DNA of 64,000 bases, from the NCBI RefSeq assembly GCF_000238395.3, contig NZ_CP011026.1, forward strand, positions 719,877-783,876, written 5' to 3'. Position numbers and translations under genes: made by a program. Shown here in pieces: positions 1-9,393 of the stretch (its first letter is position 1; the number at the start of each line of letters is the position of its first letter). Origin of the DNA: Pseudoalteromonas arctica A 37-1-2 (GTDB lineage: Bacteria > Pseudomonadota > Gammaproteobacteria > Enterobacterales > Alteromonadaceae). The notes beneath the pieces are model-generated. The model saw only the letters and a program-made list of their open reading frames with translations. It was not told where the DNA came from and made no database searches.

Positions 1-163
1 TCCGACATACACGCTCAATTGAATTGTCTGATTAGAAATTAATTTTAGATAAACGTAGGCTGAATAGGGCCTTTATTGAAATTTCTAATCTAATTTTTCT
101 AACTTATTATTACTCTCATGTTATAGTGTGCGGCATTGTTAAGCAAGAATTTATAGGGTCATA
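1..163. other. leading intergenic stretch
   Basis: No coding frame or RNA gene is recognisable here. It is AT-rich and must hold the promoter of the ycgL-transglycosylase pair; a Shine-Dalgarno-like AGGGT lies just before the ycgL ATG. Confidence 0.5.
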
Positions 164-445
164 ATGCTCACTGCAGTATATAAAAGTAAGAAAAAAGCGG
201 ATACGTTCTTATTTGTTGAAAAAAGAGATGATTTTGACAAAGTTCCGGAACCTTTAATGGCTATGTTTGGTCAACCTCTTTATGTGATGATCATCAACTT
301 AGCAAAACGTGAGCATTTAGGTGGGTCTGATTTAGAAGCAGTAAAAGGTGCACTAAGTGATCAGGGGTATTATTTACAACTTCCTCCACCGGAACAAAAT
401 TTGCTAAGTCAGTTACGAAAAGAAAATGGAGTTGATAGTGATTAA
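164..445 (+). CDS. ycgL: YcgL domain-containing protein
   Basis: A 93-residue protein of the YcgL (UPF0745) family, a small cytosolic protein of unknown function found across Gammaproteobacteria. The N-terminal MLTAVYKSKKKADTFLFVE and the central LVMI-like core with a C-terminal LPPP segment match the family, and the length is normal. It overlaps the start of the lytic transglycosylase gene, so the two are probably translated together. In E. coli ycgL sits near ycgN; here ycgN is about 9 kb away on the same strand. Identity is well supported by family resemblance, function is not known. Confidence 0.85.
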   Translation: MLTAVYKSKKKADTFLFVEKRDDFDKVPEPLMAMFGQPLYVMIINLAKREHLGGSDLEAVKGALSDQGYYLQLPPPEQNLLSQLRKENGVDSD

Positions 446-1454
446 AAAACTTATCGTTATATTATGTGGTGTATGTTTAAGCTCATCTGTGATGGCAAAA
501 ACACAGGCCGAATTTCAAGATTATTTAGCAAATTTAAAGCAAGAAGCCATCTCAAAAGGCTATGAAGCAAAACTTATTGATGACGCTTTTGCAACAGCAA
601 CATATAAAGAAAAAGTGGTTTCGGCTGATAAAAACCAGCCAGAAGTAAAAGAAACCCTTGAAACGTATTTACCAAAACGCGTACCACAGTGGAAAATAGA
701 CCGTGCACGCAAGCTTTATGCAGAAAACAAAGATGTACTTGAAAAAGTAGCGAAAGAGTTTGGAGTACAAGCACGCTTTATAGTGGCATTGTGGGGACTT
801 GAAAGTAACTTTGGCGCCATTCAAGGTGGCCATAATGTTATTTCGTCACTTGTTACACTTGCTTTTGATGGACGCCGAGAAGCGCTTTATAAACGCCAAC
901 TTTGGGCTGCACTCGACATTTTAAAATCGGGCCATATTACGCTTGATAAATTTAAAGGCTCATGGGCAGGCGCAATGGGGCAAACGCAATTTATGCCAAC
1001 TTCATTTAATGCTTACGCGGTTGATTACAATAATGATGGCCGTAAAGATATTTGGACCACAAAGGAAGATGCTTTTGCTTCAATTGCTAACTATTTAAAG
1101 CAAGAAGGCTGGAACGACTCTCTTACGTGGGGTCGCCAAGTACAGTTACCTGAAAACTTTGATAGTAAATACGTTTTAGTGCGTGGTACAAAAACGCGCA
1201 AGCAGTGGCTAGAATATTGGAATGATTCTGAGCGCTCATTAGCTGATTGGCAAGCACTGGGTGTTCGCAAAGCTGATGGCTCTGATTTACCTAATGTGGA
1301 CGTGCGTGCTGCGCTGGTGATGCCGGATGATATAAATGGCCGTATGTACTTAGCGTACGACAACTACAAAGTATTTATGCATTGGAATCGCTCGTATTAC
1401 TTTGCTACTAGCGTAGGTTACTTGTCGGATAGAATTGGTTATCCAAAAATCTAA
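438..1454 (+). CDS. lytic murein transglycosylase, MltB/SLT_2 family
   Basis: A 339-residue secreted enzyme expected to cleave the MurNAc-GlcNAc bond of peptidoglycan in the periplasm with formation of 1,6-anhydro-MurNAc. It has a signal peptide (hydrophobic IVILCGVCLSSSVMA, then KTQ). The catalytic-Glu segment ALWGLESNFG and the following GSWAGAMGQTQFMP and DYNNDGRKDIW blocks are hallmarks of the MltB-type fold. No lipobox is seen, so it is probably soluble. The GTG at 438 is preferred over the ATG at 426 because GGAG lies 7 bases before it and it gives a clean signal peptide. It overlaps ycgL by a few bases, suggesting coupling. The exact paralogue name is not assigned. Confidence 0.87.
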   Translation: MIKKLIVILCGVCLSSSVMAKTQAEFQDYLANLKQEAISKGYEAKLIDDAFATATYKEKVVSADKNQPEVKETLETYLPKRVPQWKIDRARKLYAENKDVLEKVAKEFGVQARFIVALWGLESNFGAIQGGHNVISSLVTLAFDGRREALYKRQLWAALDILKSGHITLDKFKGSWAGAMGQTQFMPTSFNAYAVDYNNDGRKDIWTTKEDAFASIANYLKQEGWNDSLTWGRQVQLPENFDSKYVLVRGTKTRKQWLEYWNDSERSLADWQALGVRKADGSDLPNVDVRAALVMPDDINGRMYLAYDNYKVFMHWNRSYYFATSVGYLSDRIGYPKI

Positions 1455-1472
1455 TTTTAAAATATACCTATA

Positions 1473-1498
1473 AATAAAGCCGCAATTGCGGCTTTATT
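1473..1498. terminator. bidirectional terminator
   Basis: A perfect hairpin with GCCGCAATTGCGGC at its core, flanked by A and T runs, lies between the convergent transglycosylase and GbsR-type genes. It overlaps the last codons of the latter. Confidence 0.75.
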
Positions 1499-2039
1499 CT
1501 TTTTTGAATATTTTATCTTTTAAGTCAATAACTTTACCAATTCCAGAACCTAGCTTCATCAGCTTATTAAGTTGCTCTGGCGTTAAACGTTGCAGCTCTG
1601 ATGACCATTTAGTGACGGTTTCAAGTAGGTTGTGAATTTCCCCCATTTGTTTTTGTGCATAAAGCTCATCGTCGTTACTGGCTTCATCTAATAAGTTATC
1701 GCGTAGTAATGTTAAGGTGGGCTCAATTTCGCGCTTTTTACGTTCTTCAAATACGCGATTTGCCATATCCCAAATATCGCCAGCAGGGGCGTAGTACTCT
1801 TTTCGATCGCCAGGAATATGCTGCACTTTAATTAATTGCCACGATTGCAACTCTTTAATACCCATGCTTACATTACCGCGAGAAATACTAAGCGCATCTG
1901 CAATCTCATTGGCTGTCATTGGATTTTTAGTAATAATCAGCAAACCACACATTTGCCCAATCGTACGATTGAATCCCCAGCGGCTGCCCATCTCACCACA
2001 ATGCATTACAAAGGCAAAATTCTTTTCGGATAAACTCAT
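1494..2039 (-). CDS. GbsR/MarR-type transcriptional regulator
   Basis: A 181-residue DNA-binding protein of the GbsR branch of the MarR superfamily (COG1510). The winged helix occupies about residues 25-100: GLLIITKNPMTANEIADAL, then SISRGNVSMGIKELQSW as recognition helix, then the wing HIPGDRKEYY. The C-terminal half is helical and likely dimerises. The founding member responds to choline/betaine, but there is no glycine-betaine gene nearby. It is divergent from adhP, so alcohol dehydrogenase control is a reasonable guess. A short palindrome just upstream may be its operator. Effector unknown. Confidence 0.82.
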   Translation of the reverse strand: MSLSEKNFAFVMHCGEMGSRWGFNRTIGQMCGLLIITKNPMTANEIADALSISRGNVSMGIKELQSWQLIKVQHIPGDRKEYYAPAGDIWDMANRVFEERKKREIEPTLTLLRDNLLDEASNDDELYAQKQMGEIHNLLETVTKWSSELQRLTPEQLNKLMKLGSGIGKVIDLKDKIFKKE

Positions 2040-2046
2040 AGCTTAG

Positions 2047-2072
2047 TAACTTTCAGTAATTTCAGAAAGTAA
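2047..2072. promoter_or_regulatory. possible operator of the GbsR-type regulator
   Basis: TAACTTTC and GAAAGTAA form an imperfect inverted repeat with a 10-bp spacer directly upstream of the regulator start codon. Position suggests autoregulation; no experimental link is visible. Confidence 0.3.
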
Positions 2073-2244
2073 ATGCTAGCACGCTCATTTTGGATAGCAA
2101 GTTCTTAGCCATTTTATAAATTGATTTTAACGACTAAAGTATGATTTAGATTAATATTTATACATCTATATTGGGGTATGTTGTACACAACAATACGTAA
2201 ATAAATCCTTATTTTTAATTTTTTTCACATACGATGGAATGACT

Positions 2245-3255
2245 ATGAAAGCTGCAATTAATAATGAATACAAAGGTAAATTACAAATAACAGATCTGCC
2301 AATTCCTGAGGTTGGAATAAACGACGTTTTAGTAAAAATAGCCGCTTGTGGCGTTTGCCACACCGATTTACATGCCTGTCATGGTGATTGGCCGGTAAAG
2401 CCAAAAATGCCATTAGTTCCAGGGCATGAAGGAGTTGGTGTTATTGATAAAGTTGGAAGCAACATTAAGCACTTAGAAGTTGGCGATAGAGTGGGTATTC
2501 CTTGGCTCTATAGTGCATGTGGGCACTGTGAGTTTTGCCTAGATGGCAAAGAAACACTGTGTTTATCGCAGCATAATACTGGCTATTCTATTGATGGTAG
2601 CTATGCAGAATATTGTTTGGCTCACGGTGATTACGTTGTAAAAATACCTGAGGGATTAGGCTTTTCTGAAGCTGCTCCATTATTTTGCGCAGGTGTTACA
2701 ACCTATAAAGCATTAAAAGTATCTGGTGCTAAACCTGGGCAGTGGGTTGCTATTGTTGGTGTAGGCGGGCTTGGACATTTAGCAGTACAGTACGCTAAAG
2801 CAATGGGTTTTAATGTAATAGCTGTTGATACAGGTAAAGAAAAACTCGCGCTTGCTAAAGAGCTTGGCGCAGATATAACACTCGACTTTAAAGAAGTTGT
2901 TCCTAGCGAAGCTATTTTTGAACAAGTAGGTGGCGCGCATGGCGTTGTGTGTACTGCGGTATCTAAAGCTGGGTTTGAACAAGCTTATAAGAGTGTACGC
3001 CGTGGCGGTAAATGTGTATTAGTGGGATTACCTCCAGAGGATATGCCGCTTCCTATTTTTGATACTGTGCTTAATGGCGTGTCAGTAGTGGGTTCTATTG
3101 TTGGTACACGTAAAGATTTGCAAGAATGCTTGGAATTTGCAGCGCAAGGTAAAGTAAAAGCGATTATTGAAGAAAAACGCTTAGAGGACATTAACGAAAT
3201 TTTTGATGATATGCTCAAAGGTGAAATTAACGGTCGCATAGTGGTTACTATTTAA
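2245..3255 (+). CDS. adhP: zinc-dependent alcohol dehydrogenase, AdhP type
   Basis: A medium-chain dehydrogenase that oxidises primary alcohols (or reduces aldehydes) with NAD. The catalytic zinc site is [10 protein letters not shown] near residues 34-42 and GHEGVG near 60. The structural zinc lobe is [15 protein letters not shown]. The nucleotide-binding fold has [14 protein letters not shown], then a predicted acidic residue (VDTGKEKL) for NAD preference. Length of about 336 and the ending INGRIVVTI match E. coli AdhP. The ATG at 2245 gives the conserved N-terminus MKAAIN; an in-frame ATG lies two codons earlier. Divergent from the GbsR-type gene. Confidence 0.9.
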   Translation: MKAAINNEYKGKLQITDLPIPEVGINDVLVKIAACGVCHTDLHACHGDWPVKPKMPLVPGHEGVGVIDKVGSNIKHLEVGDRVGIPWLYSACGHCEFCLDGKETLCLSQHNTGYSIDGSYAEYCLAHGDYVVKIPEGLGFSEAAPLFCAGVTTYKALKVSGAKPGQWVAIVGVGGLGHLAVQYAKAMGFNVIAVDTGKEKLALAKELGADITLDFKEVVPSEAIFEQVGGAHGVVCTAVSKAGFEQAYKSVRRGGKCVLVGLPPEDMPLPIFDTVLNGVSVVGSIVGTRKDLQECLEFAAQGKVKAIIEEKRLEDINEIFDDMLKGEINGRIVVTI

Positions 3256-3281
3256 TTTAGATTAAGCATTTATAAAACACA

Positions 3282-3320
3282 AAAAAGCACGGCTTCTAAA
3301 TTAGAAAACCGTGCTTTTTA
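3282..3320. terminator. rho-independent terminator
   Basis: AAAAAGCACGG pairs with CCGTGCTTTTT across a 14-base loop. It lies between the convergent adhP and siderophore receptor genes and could serve both. Confidence 0.75.
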
Positions 3321-3383
3321 AGTATTTAATTAACCTGAGCTCTGGTTGAGATAGATTTATTATCCAGAGTTCAGGTTAACTAG

Positions 3384-5804
3384 TTAAAGTGTGTAACTAA
3401 AACTTAGTTTTGCATTACGTTCTTCGCCTGGCATACCACCTAAAAACATTGCTTTTGAGTAATATTTTTTGTTAAACAAATTATTTAAGTTTAACTGCAT
3501 ATGCCATTTATCCGTTGTATACGATACCGCTGTATCGTAAGTCGTGTAACTTGGTACGTAACCATCAGGAATCGAGAATGAACTTGAATTAGTACTTCTG
3601 TTATCTACAAATGTAATACCACCACTTATATTTACAGCTTCAGGTAAGTTAAACATATCTGCGTAATAAGTTACCCACGTGCTTGCTGTTACGTAAGGCA
3701 CACCTTTTTGGCGTGTGTCGTAACTGCTGCTATTCGGATTACTTTTGTCACGTGCATCTTGATAAATACCGTTTACGTTTACTTTCCATTTATCATTTAA
3801 GTAAGCGTTTAAATCAAGTTCAATACCTGTTGTTTCTTCTTTACCATCATAATAGCTTTCAGGTACATTTGAGCCTGATGTTAAAGCGTCATAAAGCGGA
3901 TTTGCGTATTCTAAATTAGTACGAGAGCTTTCGAATATAACAACAGAAGCTAGTAGCTGATCATCAAACGCTTTAAATCTAAAACCTAAATCGTTACTCA
4001 TTGATTCAGAATCTTCTCTGTCTGCTTCATTACCCGCCACAGAGCCTAATACACTATACGCTGTACGGCCTTTTGAATGATTTACAAATACAGATAAATC
4101 TTCAGATGGCTGATACGTTGCACCTAGGTTATACGTTAAGCCAGAATCTGATGTACTCGCTTCAGGTGTTGGCTCTGCGCGGCTTGAGCTATAGCGCTCA
4201 TCTACACCAAAGTGCTCGTAAGTTTGCTCAATTCGGTTATATGCTACACCAATACGCGTTGTAAGCTCTTCAGTAAGATAACCAACATGTTGAATGCCTA
4301 AGCCCCATGCTTGTACTTTTTTATTGTAGTCGCTGGTTTTAAGTGGATCGAAGTCATCAAAGTTGCCAGATGGCCAATTTGGTTCTCTTATATCGTAAAT
4401 ATACGGCAATGAACCTTGGTACGTTACATCACCAGCATCGTTTGTGAGTACGTAATCTTGATCCCATATTGAGAATTGTTTAAAACGAATATCTCTATCT
4501 TCGTAGTTTGCGTTAACAAGCAATTCGTTATCTACGTCGCCTAACATAAAGTCATAACGTAAATCTAAAAAGTACTGCCATGATTTTTCATCTGCTTCTA
4601 CTTGGCGGTATTCTTGGCGGCGTGCTGCATACGGGTAAAGTACACCGTCTTCAACTAACGGAGCACGTGGGTCATTATTTATAATTCCATCACGAGTAGA
4701 GTAAACGTAGTTATAAGCACCTGTTTGGCGTGCAAAACTTGATGTGTAGTTACGGTACTGTAGCTGCTGGTTTAAAAACAAATCGTCAGTAATGTAATAG
4801 TTATGCGTTAATTTAAAACGCAGTTCTTCACCTTCGTTAGCATCAGCCATTGGTGAAATAATACCATTTGTGCCAAAGCTATAAGGTGTTAATCCATCAG
4901 ATGAAGATAGCGAATTAGCAAGTTGGTCGCGTTGTGCATCACTTAACTGTACGCCGCTTCCTGTCGGATCGTTTACTAAATCGGCACCGGTTACTTCACC
5001 CGCGCTTAAACCATTTGCAGTTTCTGCATTGTAAATACGAATAGGGTGACCAATAGAATCAACCGCTATTTCATCTTTTATATATGCTGCAGAAAGCATG
5101 ATGTTTTGTCTGTCGTTTAGCACGTATTTAAGCGAGGTATAAATTTCGTCGCGATCTTCTTTTAAATCGCGAAAGCCGTCACTTGACGCTGTTTTAGCCA
5201 TTACACGATAAGCTAAATCATCTGTTATAGCGTTAGTGCTATCAAACGATAATGAATAGCTATCCCACTGGCCAAGCTCAGCCGATACTTTGTGTTTCTC
5301 TTCAAACTCTGGCTTTTTCTCTATTAGGTTAATTACGCCACCCGCACTACCAATGCCATATAAACCTGTTGCTGGGCCTTTTAAAACCTCAACAGATTCA
5401 ACATTTGTAAGTGAACGAGTTGGGTTAAATGTATTACCCAGGCCTGCACCACCATACATACCATCGTAGGTGTAGTTTGCATCTAAACCACGAATTACTA
5501 AGTTATCACCAATACCGTAGTTATTACCTGCTTGTGTTAAACCACTTACGTTTCTAACTAAATCTTGTAGGCTATCTACACCTTGAGATTCAATAAGTTC
5601 ACGGTCAATAATTACAACCGGTGCAGGTGTTTCCATTAAAGACATGTCTGATTTAGTAGCAAGACCTGAGCTCATCACCACGCGGTTTTGTTTTTCGTAT
5701 ACGCTGATGCGTTCAATATCAGCATCAACTTGTGTATTTTGGGCAAATGCCATATTTGCATTTAAACAAGCAAGAGTAATAAGAGAGTACTTAAACGTTT
5801 TCAT
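3384..5804 (-). CDS. TonB-dependent siderophore receptor
   Basis: An 806-residue outer-membrane receptor. It has a signal peptide (MKTFKYSLITLACLNANMAFA). The plug domain, about residues 50-170, shows ETPAPVVIIDRELIESQG, RNVSGLTQAG, VIRGLDANYTYDG and VESVEVLKGPATGLYGIGS, which are typical of ferric-siderophore receptors. The rest is a 22-strand barrel ending in a terminal aromatic beta-strand (NAKLSFSYTL). The upstream Fur-box-like sequence suggests induction on iron starvation. Substrate is not determinable from sequence; FhuE/FpvA-like hydroxamate receptors are the nearest general class. Energy probably comes from a TonB system, possibly the one at 19.5 kb or another elsewhere. Confidence 0.9.
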   Translation of the reverse strand: MKTFKYSLITLACLNANMAFAQNTQVDADIERISVYEKQNRVVMSSGLATKSDMSLMETPAPVVIIDRELIESQGVDSLQDLVRNVSGLTQAGNNYGIGDNLVIRGLDANYTYDGMYGGAGLGNTFNPTRSLTNVESVEVLKGPATGLYGIGSAGGVINLIEKKPEFEEKHKVSAELGQWDSYSLSFDSTNAITDDLAYRVMAKTASSDGFRDLKEDRDEIYTSLKYVLNDRQNIMLSAAYIKDEIAVDSIGHPIRIYNAETANGLSAGEVTGADLVNDPTGSGVQLSDAQRDQLANSLSSSDGLTPYSFGTNGIISPMADANEGEELRFKLTHNYYITDDLFLNQQLQYRNYTSSFARQTGAYNYVYSTRDGIINNDPRAPLVEDGVLYPYAARRQEYRQVEADEKSWQYFLDLRYDFMLGDVDNELLVNANYEDRDIRFKQFSIWDQDYVLTNDAGDVTYQGSLPYIYDIREPNWPSGNFDDFDPLKTSDYNKKVQAWGLGIQHVGYLTEELTTRIGVAYNRIEQTYEHFGVDERYSSSRAEPTPEASTSDSGLTYNLGATYQPSEDLSVFVNHSKGRTAYSVLGSVAGNEADREDSESMSNDLGFRFKAFDDQLLASVVIFESSRTNLEYANPLYDALTSGSNVPESYYDGKEETTGIELDLNAYLNDKWKVNVNGIYQDARDKSNPNSSSYDTRQKGVPYVTASTWVTYYADMFNLPEAVNISGGITFVDNRSTNSSSFSIPDGYVPSYTTYDTAVSYTTDKWHMQLNLNNLFNKKYYSKAMFLGGMPGEERNAKLSFSYTL

Positions 5805-5836
5805 AGAGTGATAACTATTCGCGTTATTGAATTTGC

Positions 5837-5855
5837 GCGAATGATAATGGTTATT
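5837..5855. promoter_or_regulatory. Fur box candidate
   Basis: AATGATAATGGTTATT matches the central and right part of the GATAATGATAATCATTATC consensus with few mismatches. It lies about 35 bp upstream of the receptor start. Confidence 0.6.
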
Positions 5856-5984
5856 GTTTTTAAAGTGAATAGAAAGTTCATTTTATTTGATTAAATAAAA
5901 CTTTTCGAATAATTAATAAACAAAACCAAGCCTAATAAAGGTACGGTGTACCTTTTATAGGCTATTTGAGATGGGTGAGGGGTT

Positions 5985-6014
5985 TATTAAGGCTAAGTAA
6001 GCTCAGCCTTAATA
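5985..6014. terminator. hairpin downstream of the amidohydrolase gene
   Basis: TATTAAGGCTAAG pairs with CTCAGCCTTAATA. A second hairpin (AGCCTA...GGTAC/GTACC...TAGGCT) lies at about 5929-5963. Neither has a long T run. Confidence 0.5.
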
Positions 6015-6022
6015 GCGTGTAT

Positions 6023-7300
6023 TTACAATTGGTTTTTATAAACAACACCTGCTTTCATTACGAAGGATACTGACTCTAAGGTTTTAATGTTTTTAAGAGG
6101 GTTTGCTTTTACAGCAATTATATCAGCTGCAAATCCGGTTTTAATTTGTCCTAACTGAGTATCCATTTTTAATAACTTAGCGCTATTAATAGTTGATGCT
6201 TGAATGGCTTGTAGCTCTGTCATGCCAAATTTAACCATTCGGCTAAACTGTTTTGCATTATTTCCGTGCGGGTAAATTGCTGCATCCGTTCCAAAGACCA
6301 TTTTCACACCCGCTTTTACAGCACGGCTAAAGCTATCACGTTGCCTTTTTGATACTTGGCGTTCTTTATTTAGATTTTCTTCGTCAACACCATTTTGCTC
6401 GCCATAAGTTAGCGTGTATTCGGTGTTATAAATATCCATAGAAAGCCAAGTTCCATGCTCTTTGGCAAGGGCTATGGCCTCGTCATCTAAAAAGCTGGCG
6501 TGCTCTACGCTATCAACACCTGCTTTAATGGCTGTTTTAATCCCGCTTGTACCGTGTGCATGAGCTGCAACAGGTAAATCTCGCATATGGGCTTCATCAA
6601 CGATGGCTTTCATTTCTTCAAAAGAATACTGCTGTGCACCTACTTTAGTCCCTTTTGAAAATACTCCACCTGTGGCGCAAAACTTAATAGCGTTTGCCCC
6701 GTATTTAATGTTTTCGCGTACTTTTATACGCGCAGCCCATGGACCGTCTGCAACGCCACTTGAAGTATATTTAAGCTCAGGAGGTAATCGGTTGTTATCA
6801 CAGTGCCCGCCGGTAATTCCGAGTGATGGCCCCGCAGCCCAAATACGAGGGCCAACTATGTCACCCGCATTTATGCCGTCACGCACTGCTATAACGCTGT
6901 AACCTTCAGCGCCAACATTACGAACTGTTGTAAATCCGGCTTCTAAGGTTCTTTTAGCAAAATGAGCCGCTTTAATTGCCATTCTAGGAACTGACTGGCC
7001 TAAACGTTCACTGCGTGGAACCGTAGGGTCGCTTGTTAAATGCACATGCATATCCATTAAACCTGGCATAAGGGTTAAATCAAGTAGTTGAATATGTTTA
7101 TCATCTTTAGTCAGCGTTGGTTTTTTATTTTGTTCAATGTTTGTAATTACGCCATCATCAATAGTAATCAAGGGCAATTTAATGAGCGTGCCATCTTCCA
7201 CATTAACCATGGCGTTAGCCGATAGGTATGTAACGGCATGGGCATTAAAAGTAGTTAAACACAGTAAGGCTATAGAGGTGCTGAGTAGTTGTTTTTTCAT
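6023..7300 (-). CDS. secreted amidohydrolase, Xaa-Pro dipeptidase/prolidase-like
   Basis: A 425-residue metal-dependent hydrolase of the amidohydrolase superfamily (imidazolonepropionase-like group that includes Sgx9260-type prolidases). It has a signal peptide ending NAHA. Metal ligands visible: MDMHVHL, the lysine of NAIKFCATGG, AAHAHG, SVEHASFLD and the catalytic Asp in FGTDAAIYPHG. The C-terminal beta-sandwich ends IKTGFAADIIAVKANPL. It probably hydrolyses peptides or cyclic dipeptides in the periplasm. It is divergent from the DUF885 peptidase gene, which suggests a shared peptide-scavenging role. Exact substrate unknown. Confidence 0.83.
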   Translation of the reverse strand: MKKQLLSTSIALLCLTTFNAHAVTYLSANAMVNVEDGTLIKLPLITIDDGVITNIEQNKKPTLTKDDKHIQLLDLTLMPGLMDMHVHLTSDPTVPRSERLGQSVPRMAIKAAHFAKRTLEAGFTTVRNVGAEGYSVIAVRDGINAGDIVGPRIWAAGPSLGITGGHCDNNRLPPELKYTSSGVADGPWAARIKVRENIKYGANAIKFCATGGVFSKGTKVGAQQYSFEEMKAIVDEAHMRDLPVAAHAHGTSGIKTAIKAGVDSVEHASFLDDEAIALAKEHGTWLSMDIYNTEYTLTYGEQNGVDEENLNKERQVSKRQRDSFSRAVKAGVKMVFGTDAAIYPHGNNAKQFSRMVKFGMTELQAIQASTINSAKLLKMDTQLGQIKTGFAADIIAVKANPLKNIKTLESVSFVMKAGVVYKNQL

Positions 7301-7454
7301 TTTATTTTTCTTTTAAATCATATTTGAATTAATAGAAATGTAACAAGCTCAGATAAAAGTGCAAATTTAATACGATGAACGCAATCTATCGTAATTACTT
7401 TATTAAGTAAGGCTTAATGCGCATAATTAAAAAACGATATTAAAAAGGATTATC

Positions 7455-9296
7455 ATGAAATCAATTAAATTAGCATTAGTTGCCAGTGGCGTTATGTTTG
7501 CTTTAAGTGGCTGTATGAATACTGAGCTTAGTACACACACTAATACCAGTGCGCAGTTAAACACCGTTAACGCATCGGCAGGTATTGTTTCAGAGCTTTC
7601 GGCAGAGCAACAGCTCGATGTACTTGTCGCGCAGTATTACGATGAATCGCTTACATATAGCCCCATCAGCGCAACGTATAATGGTCGTAACGAGCTTAAC
7701 GATCAATTTACGCCTGTGATTTCAAAAGAAAATAGAGCTAAAAAAGCGGCTTTTTATAAAAAATATCAACAGCGTTTAAACTTTATAGATAAAGCACAGT
7801 TAACAGGGCAGTCGCTTTTAAGTTTTGAAATATTAGAGCGCGACCTTGCACTTAAATTAGAAGGCATGCAGTTTCCTGATTATTTACTACCAATTAACCA
7901 AATGGCGGGTGCGCATAACACCTTTGCAGGTTTTGGTTCAGGTCAAAGTGCTCAGCCGTTTAATAGCGTTGAAGATTACACGGCTTTTATCACGCGCAGC
8001 GAAGGTTTTGTAAAGTGGCTAGCTAGTGTAGAGCGCTCAATGGCACAAGGCATTAAACTAGGTATTACGTTACCAAAACCACTTGCTGAAAAACTGCAGC
8101 CACAATTTGCAGCTCATGTAGTTAAAAATGCCGAAGATTCACTGTTTTGGGGACCAATTAAAAAATTACCAGAATCGTTTAGCGCACAGCAAAAGCAAAA
8201 AGTTACAGCACAGTATCGTCAATTGATTATGCAGCACTTAGTACCGGCTTATAAAAGCATGAGTGACTTTCTAGCTAATCAGTATATTGCAAATAGCCGA
8301 GAAAGCGTTGGTTATAGTGACTTACCAAACGGTAAAGCATGGTACGAATACCAAATTAAGAAAAACACGACGCTTAGCTTATCTGCAGATGAAATTCATG
8401 ACATTGGTTTAAGTGAAGTGTCGCGTATTTTAAGCGAAATGAAAAAAGTAAAAGAAACCGTGGGCTTTAAAGGTGAGTTATCAGAATTTTTTGACCATTT
8501 ACGCGATTCAGATGAATTTTACTACGACACGCCCGAGGAGTTAATTGCGGCATATGAAAACGTTAAGAAAAAAATAGACGCACGTTTGCCTCTGCTTTTT
8601 AACATCGCACCCAAAGCACCTTACGTTGTAAAAGCTGTTGAAGCATACAGAGCGCAGTCTGCAGCTGGTGCATCATACGCATCTCCGGCGCCTGATGGCT
8701 CTCGCCCTGGTATTTTTTATATCAATGCTTATAACTTGAAAGCGCAGCCTAAATTTTTACTCGAAACTTTATCGATTCACGAAGCAGCCCCGGGCCATCA
8801 CTTTCAAATAGCACTTCAGCAAGAAATAGAGGGCTTACCTGATTTTCGCAAATTTGGTGGTTACACTGTGTTTGCAGAAGGTTGGGCGCTTTATGCAGAA
8901 AGCTTAGGCAAAGAGCTAGGTTTATTTACCGACCCTTATATGTGGTACGGACGTTTATCGGATGAGCAATTACGCGCTATGCGTTTAGTGCTTGATACTG
9001 GTTTTCATGCAAAAGGGTGGACGCGTCAACAAGGTATAGACTACATGCTTGCAAATTCGTCTATGGCTAAAAGTGATGTAATTGCTGAAGTAGAGCGCTA
9101 TATAGCATGGCCAGGCCAAGCGCTTTCTTACAAGTTAGGGCAATTTAAAATTCAAGAATTACGTGATTTTTCTAAAAAAGAACTCGGCAATAAATTTGAT
9201 ATTAAAGCGTTCCACACGCAAATATTAATTGATGGCGCATTGCCAATGCCAATCCTTGAGGAAAAAATTAAGCGTTGGGTTAAATCTCAAAGCTAA
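7455..9296 (+). CDS. DUF885 family lipoprotein, metallopeptidase-like
   Basis: A 613-residue protein with a lipoprotein signal (FALSGC, Cys near 20), so probably membrane-anchored and periplasmic-facing. The DUF885 hallmark HEAAPGHHFQ, an HExxx-type metal site, follows a conserved YINAY segment, with a further acidic residue in FAEGWALYAESLG, as in HEXXH-type gluzincins. C-terminal SYKLGQFKIQELR also fits the family. Paralogues in Alteromonadales are multiple, and the family is predicted to contain peptidases; activity is inference. Divergent from the prolidase-like gene with a 150-bp shared promoter region. Confidence 0.85.
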   Translation: MKSIKLALVASGVMFALSGCMNTELSTHTNTSAQLNTVNASAGIVSELSAEQQLDVLVAQYYDESLTYSPISATYNGRNELNDQFTPVISKENRAKKAAFYKKYQQRLNFIDKAQLTGQSLLSFEILERDLALKLEGMQFPDYLLPINQMAGAHNTFAGFGSGQSAQPFNSVEDYTAFITRSEGFVKWLASVERSMAQGIKLGITLPKPLAEKLQPQFAAHVVKNAEDSLFWGPIKKLPESFSAQQKQKVTAQYRQLIMQHLVPAYKSMSDFLANQYIANSRESVGYSDLPNGKAWYEYQIKKNTTLSLSADEIHDIGLSEVSRILSEMKKVKETVGFKGELSEFFDHLRDSDEFYYDTPEELIAAYENVKKKIDARLPLLFNIAPKAPYVVKAVEAYRAQSAAGASYASPAPDGSRPGIFYINAYNLKAQPKFLLETLSIHEAAPGHHFQIALQQEIEGLPDFRKFGGYTVFAEGWALYAESLGKELGLFTDPYMWYGRLSDEQLRAMRLVLDTGFHAKGWTRQQGIDYMLANSSMAKSDVIAEVERYIAWPGQALSYKLGQFKIQELRDFSKKELGNKFDIKAFHTQILIDGALPMPILEEKIKRWVKSQS

Positions 9297-9302
9297 TTTG
9301 TA

Positions 9303-9341
9303 GCGCAAAGCCTGTACTTTGAAAGGGTATTGGCTTTGCGC
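9303..9341. terminator. hairpin after the DUF885 gene
   Basis: GCGCAAAGCC pairs with GGCTTTGCGC across a 19-base loop, without a strong T run. Confidence 0.5.
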
Positions 9342-9393
9342 CATTTACAGCAATACGGTAGAATGCGCGCTCTTTAGGGGGCACGAGTAAACT

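Noticed and set aside
1091..1363. Antisense and other-frame ORFs of 60-130 codons across real genes
   Set aside because: They lack ribosome sites and homologous motifs and lie wholly inside recognised genes on the other strand.
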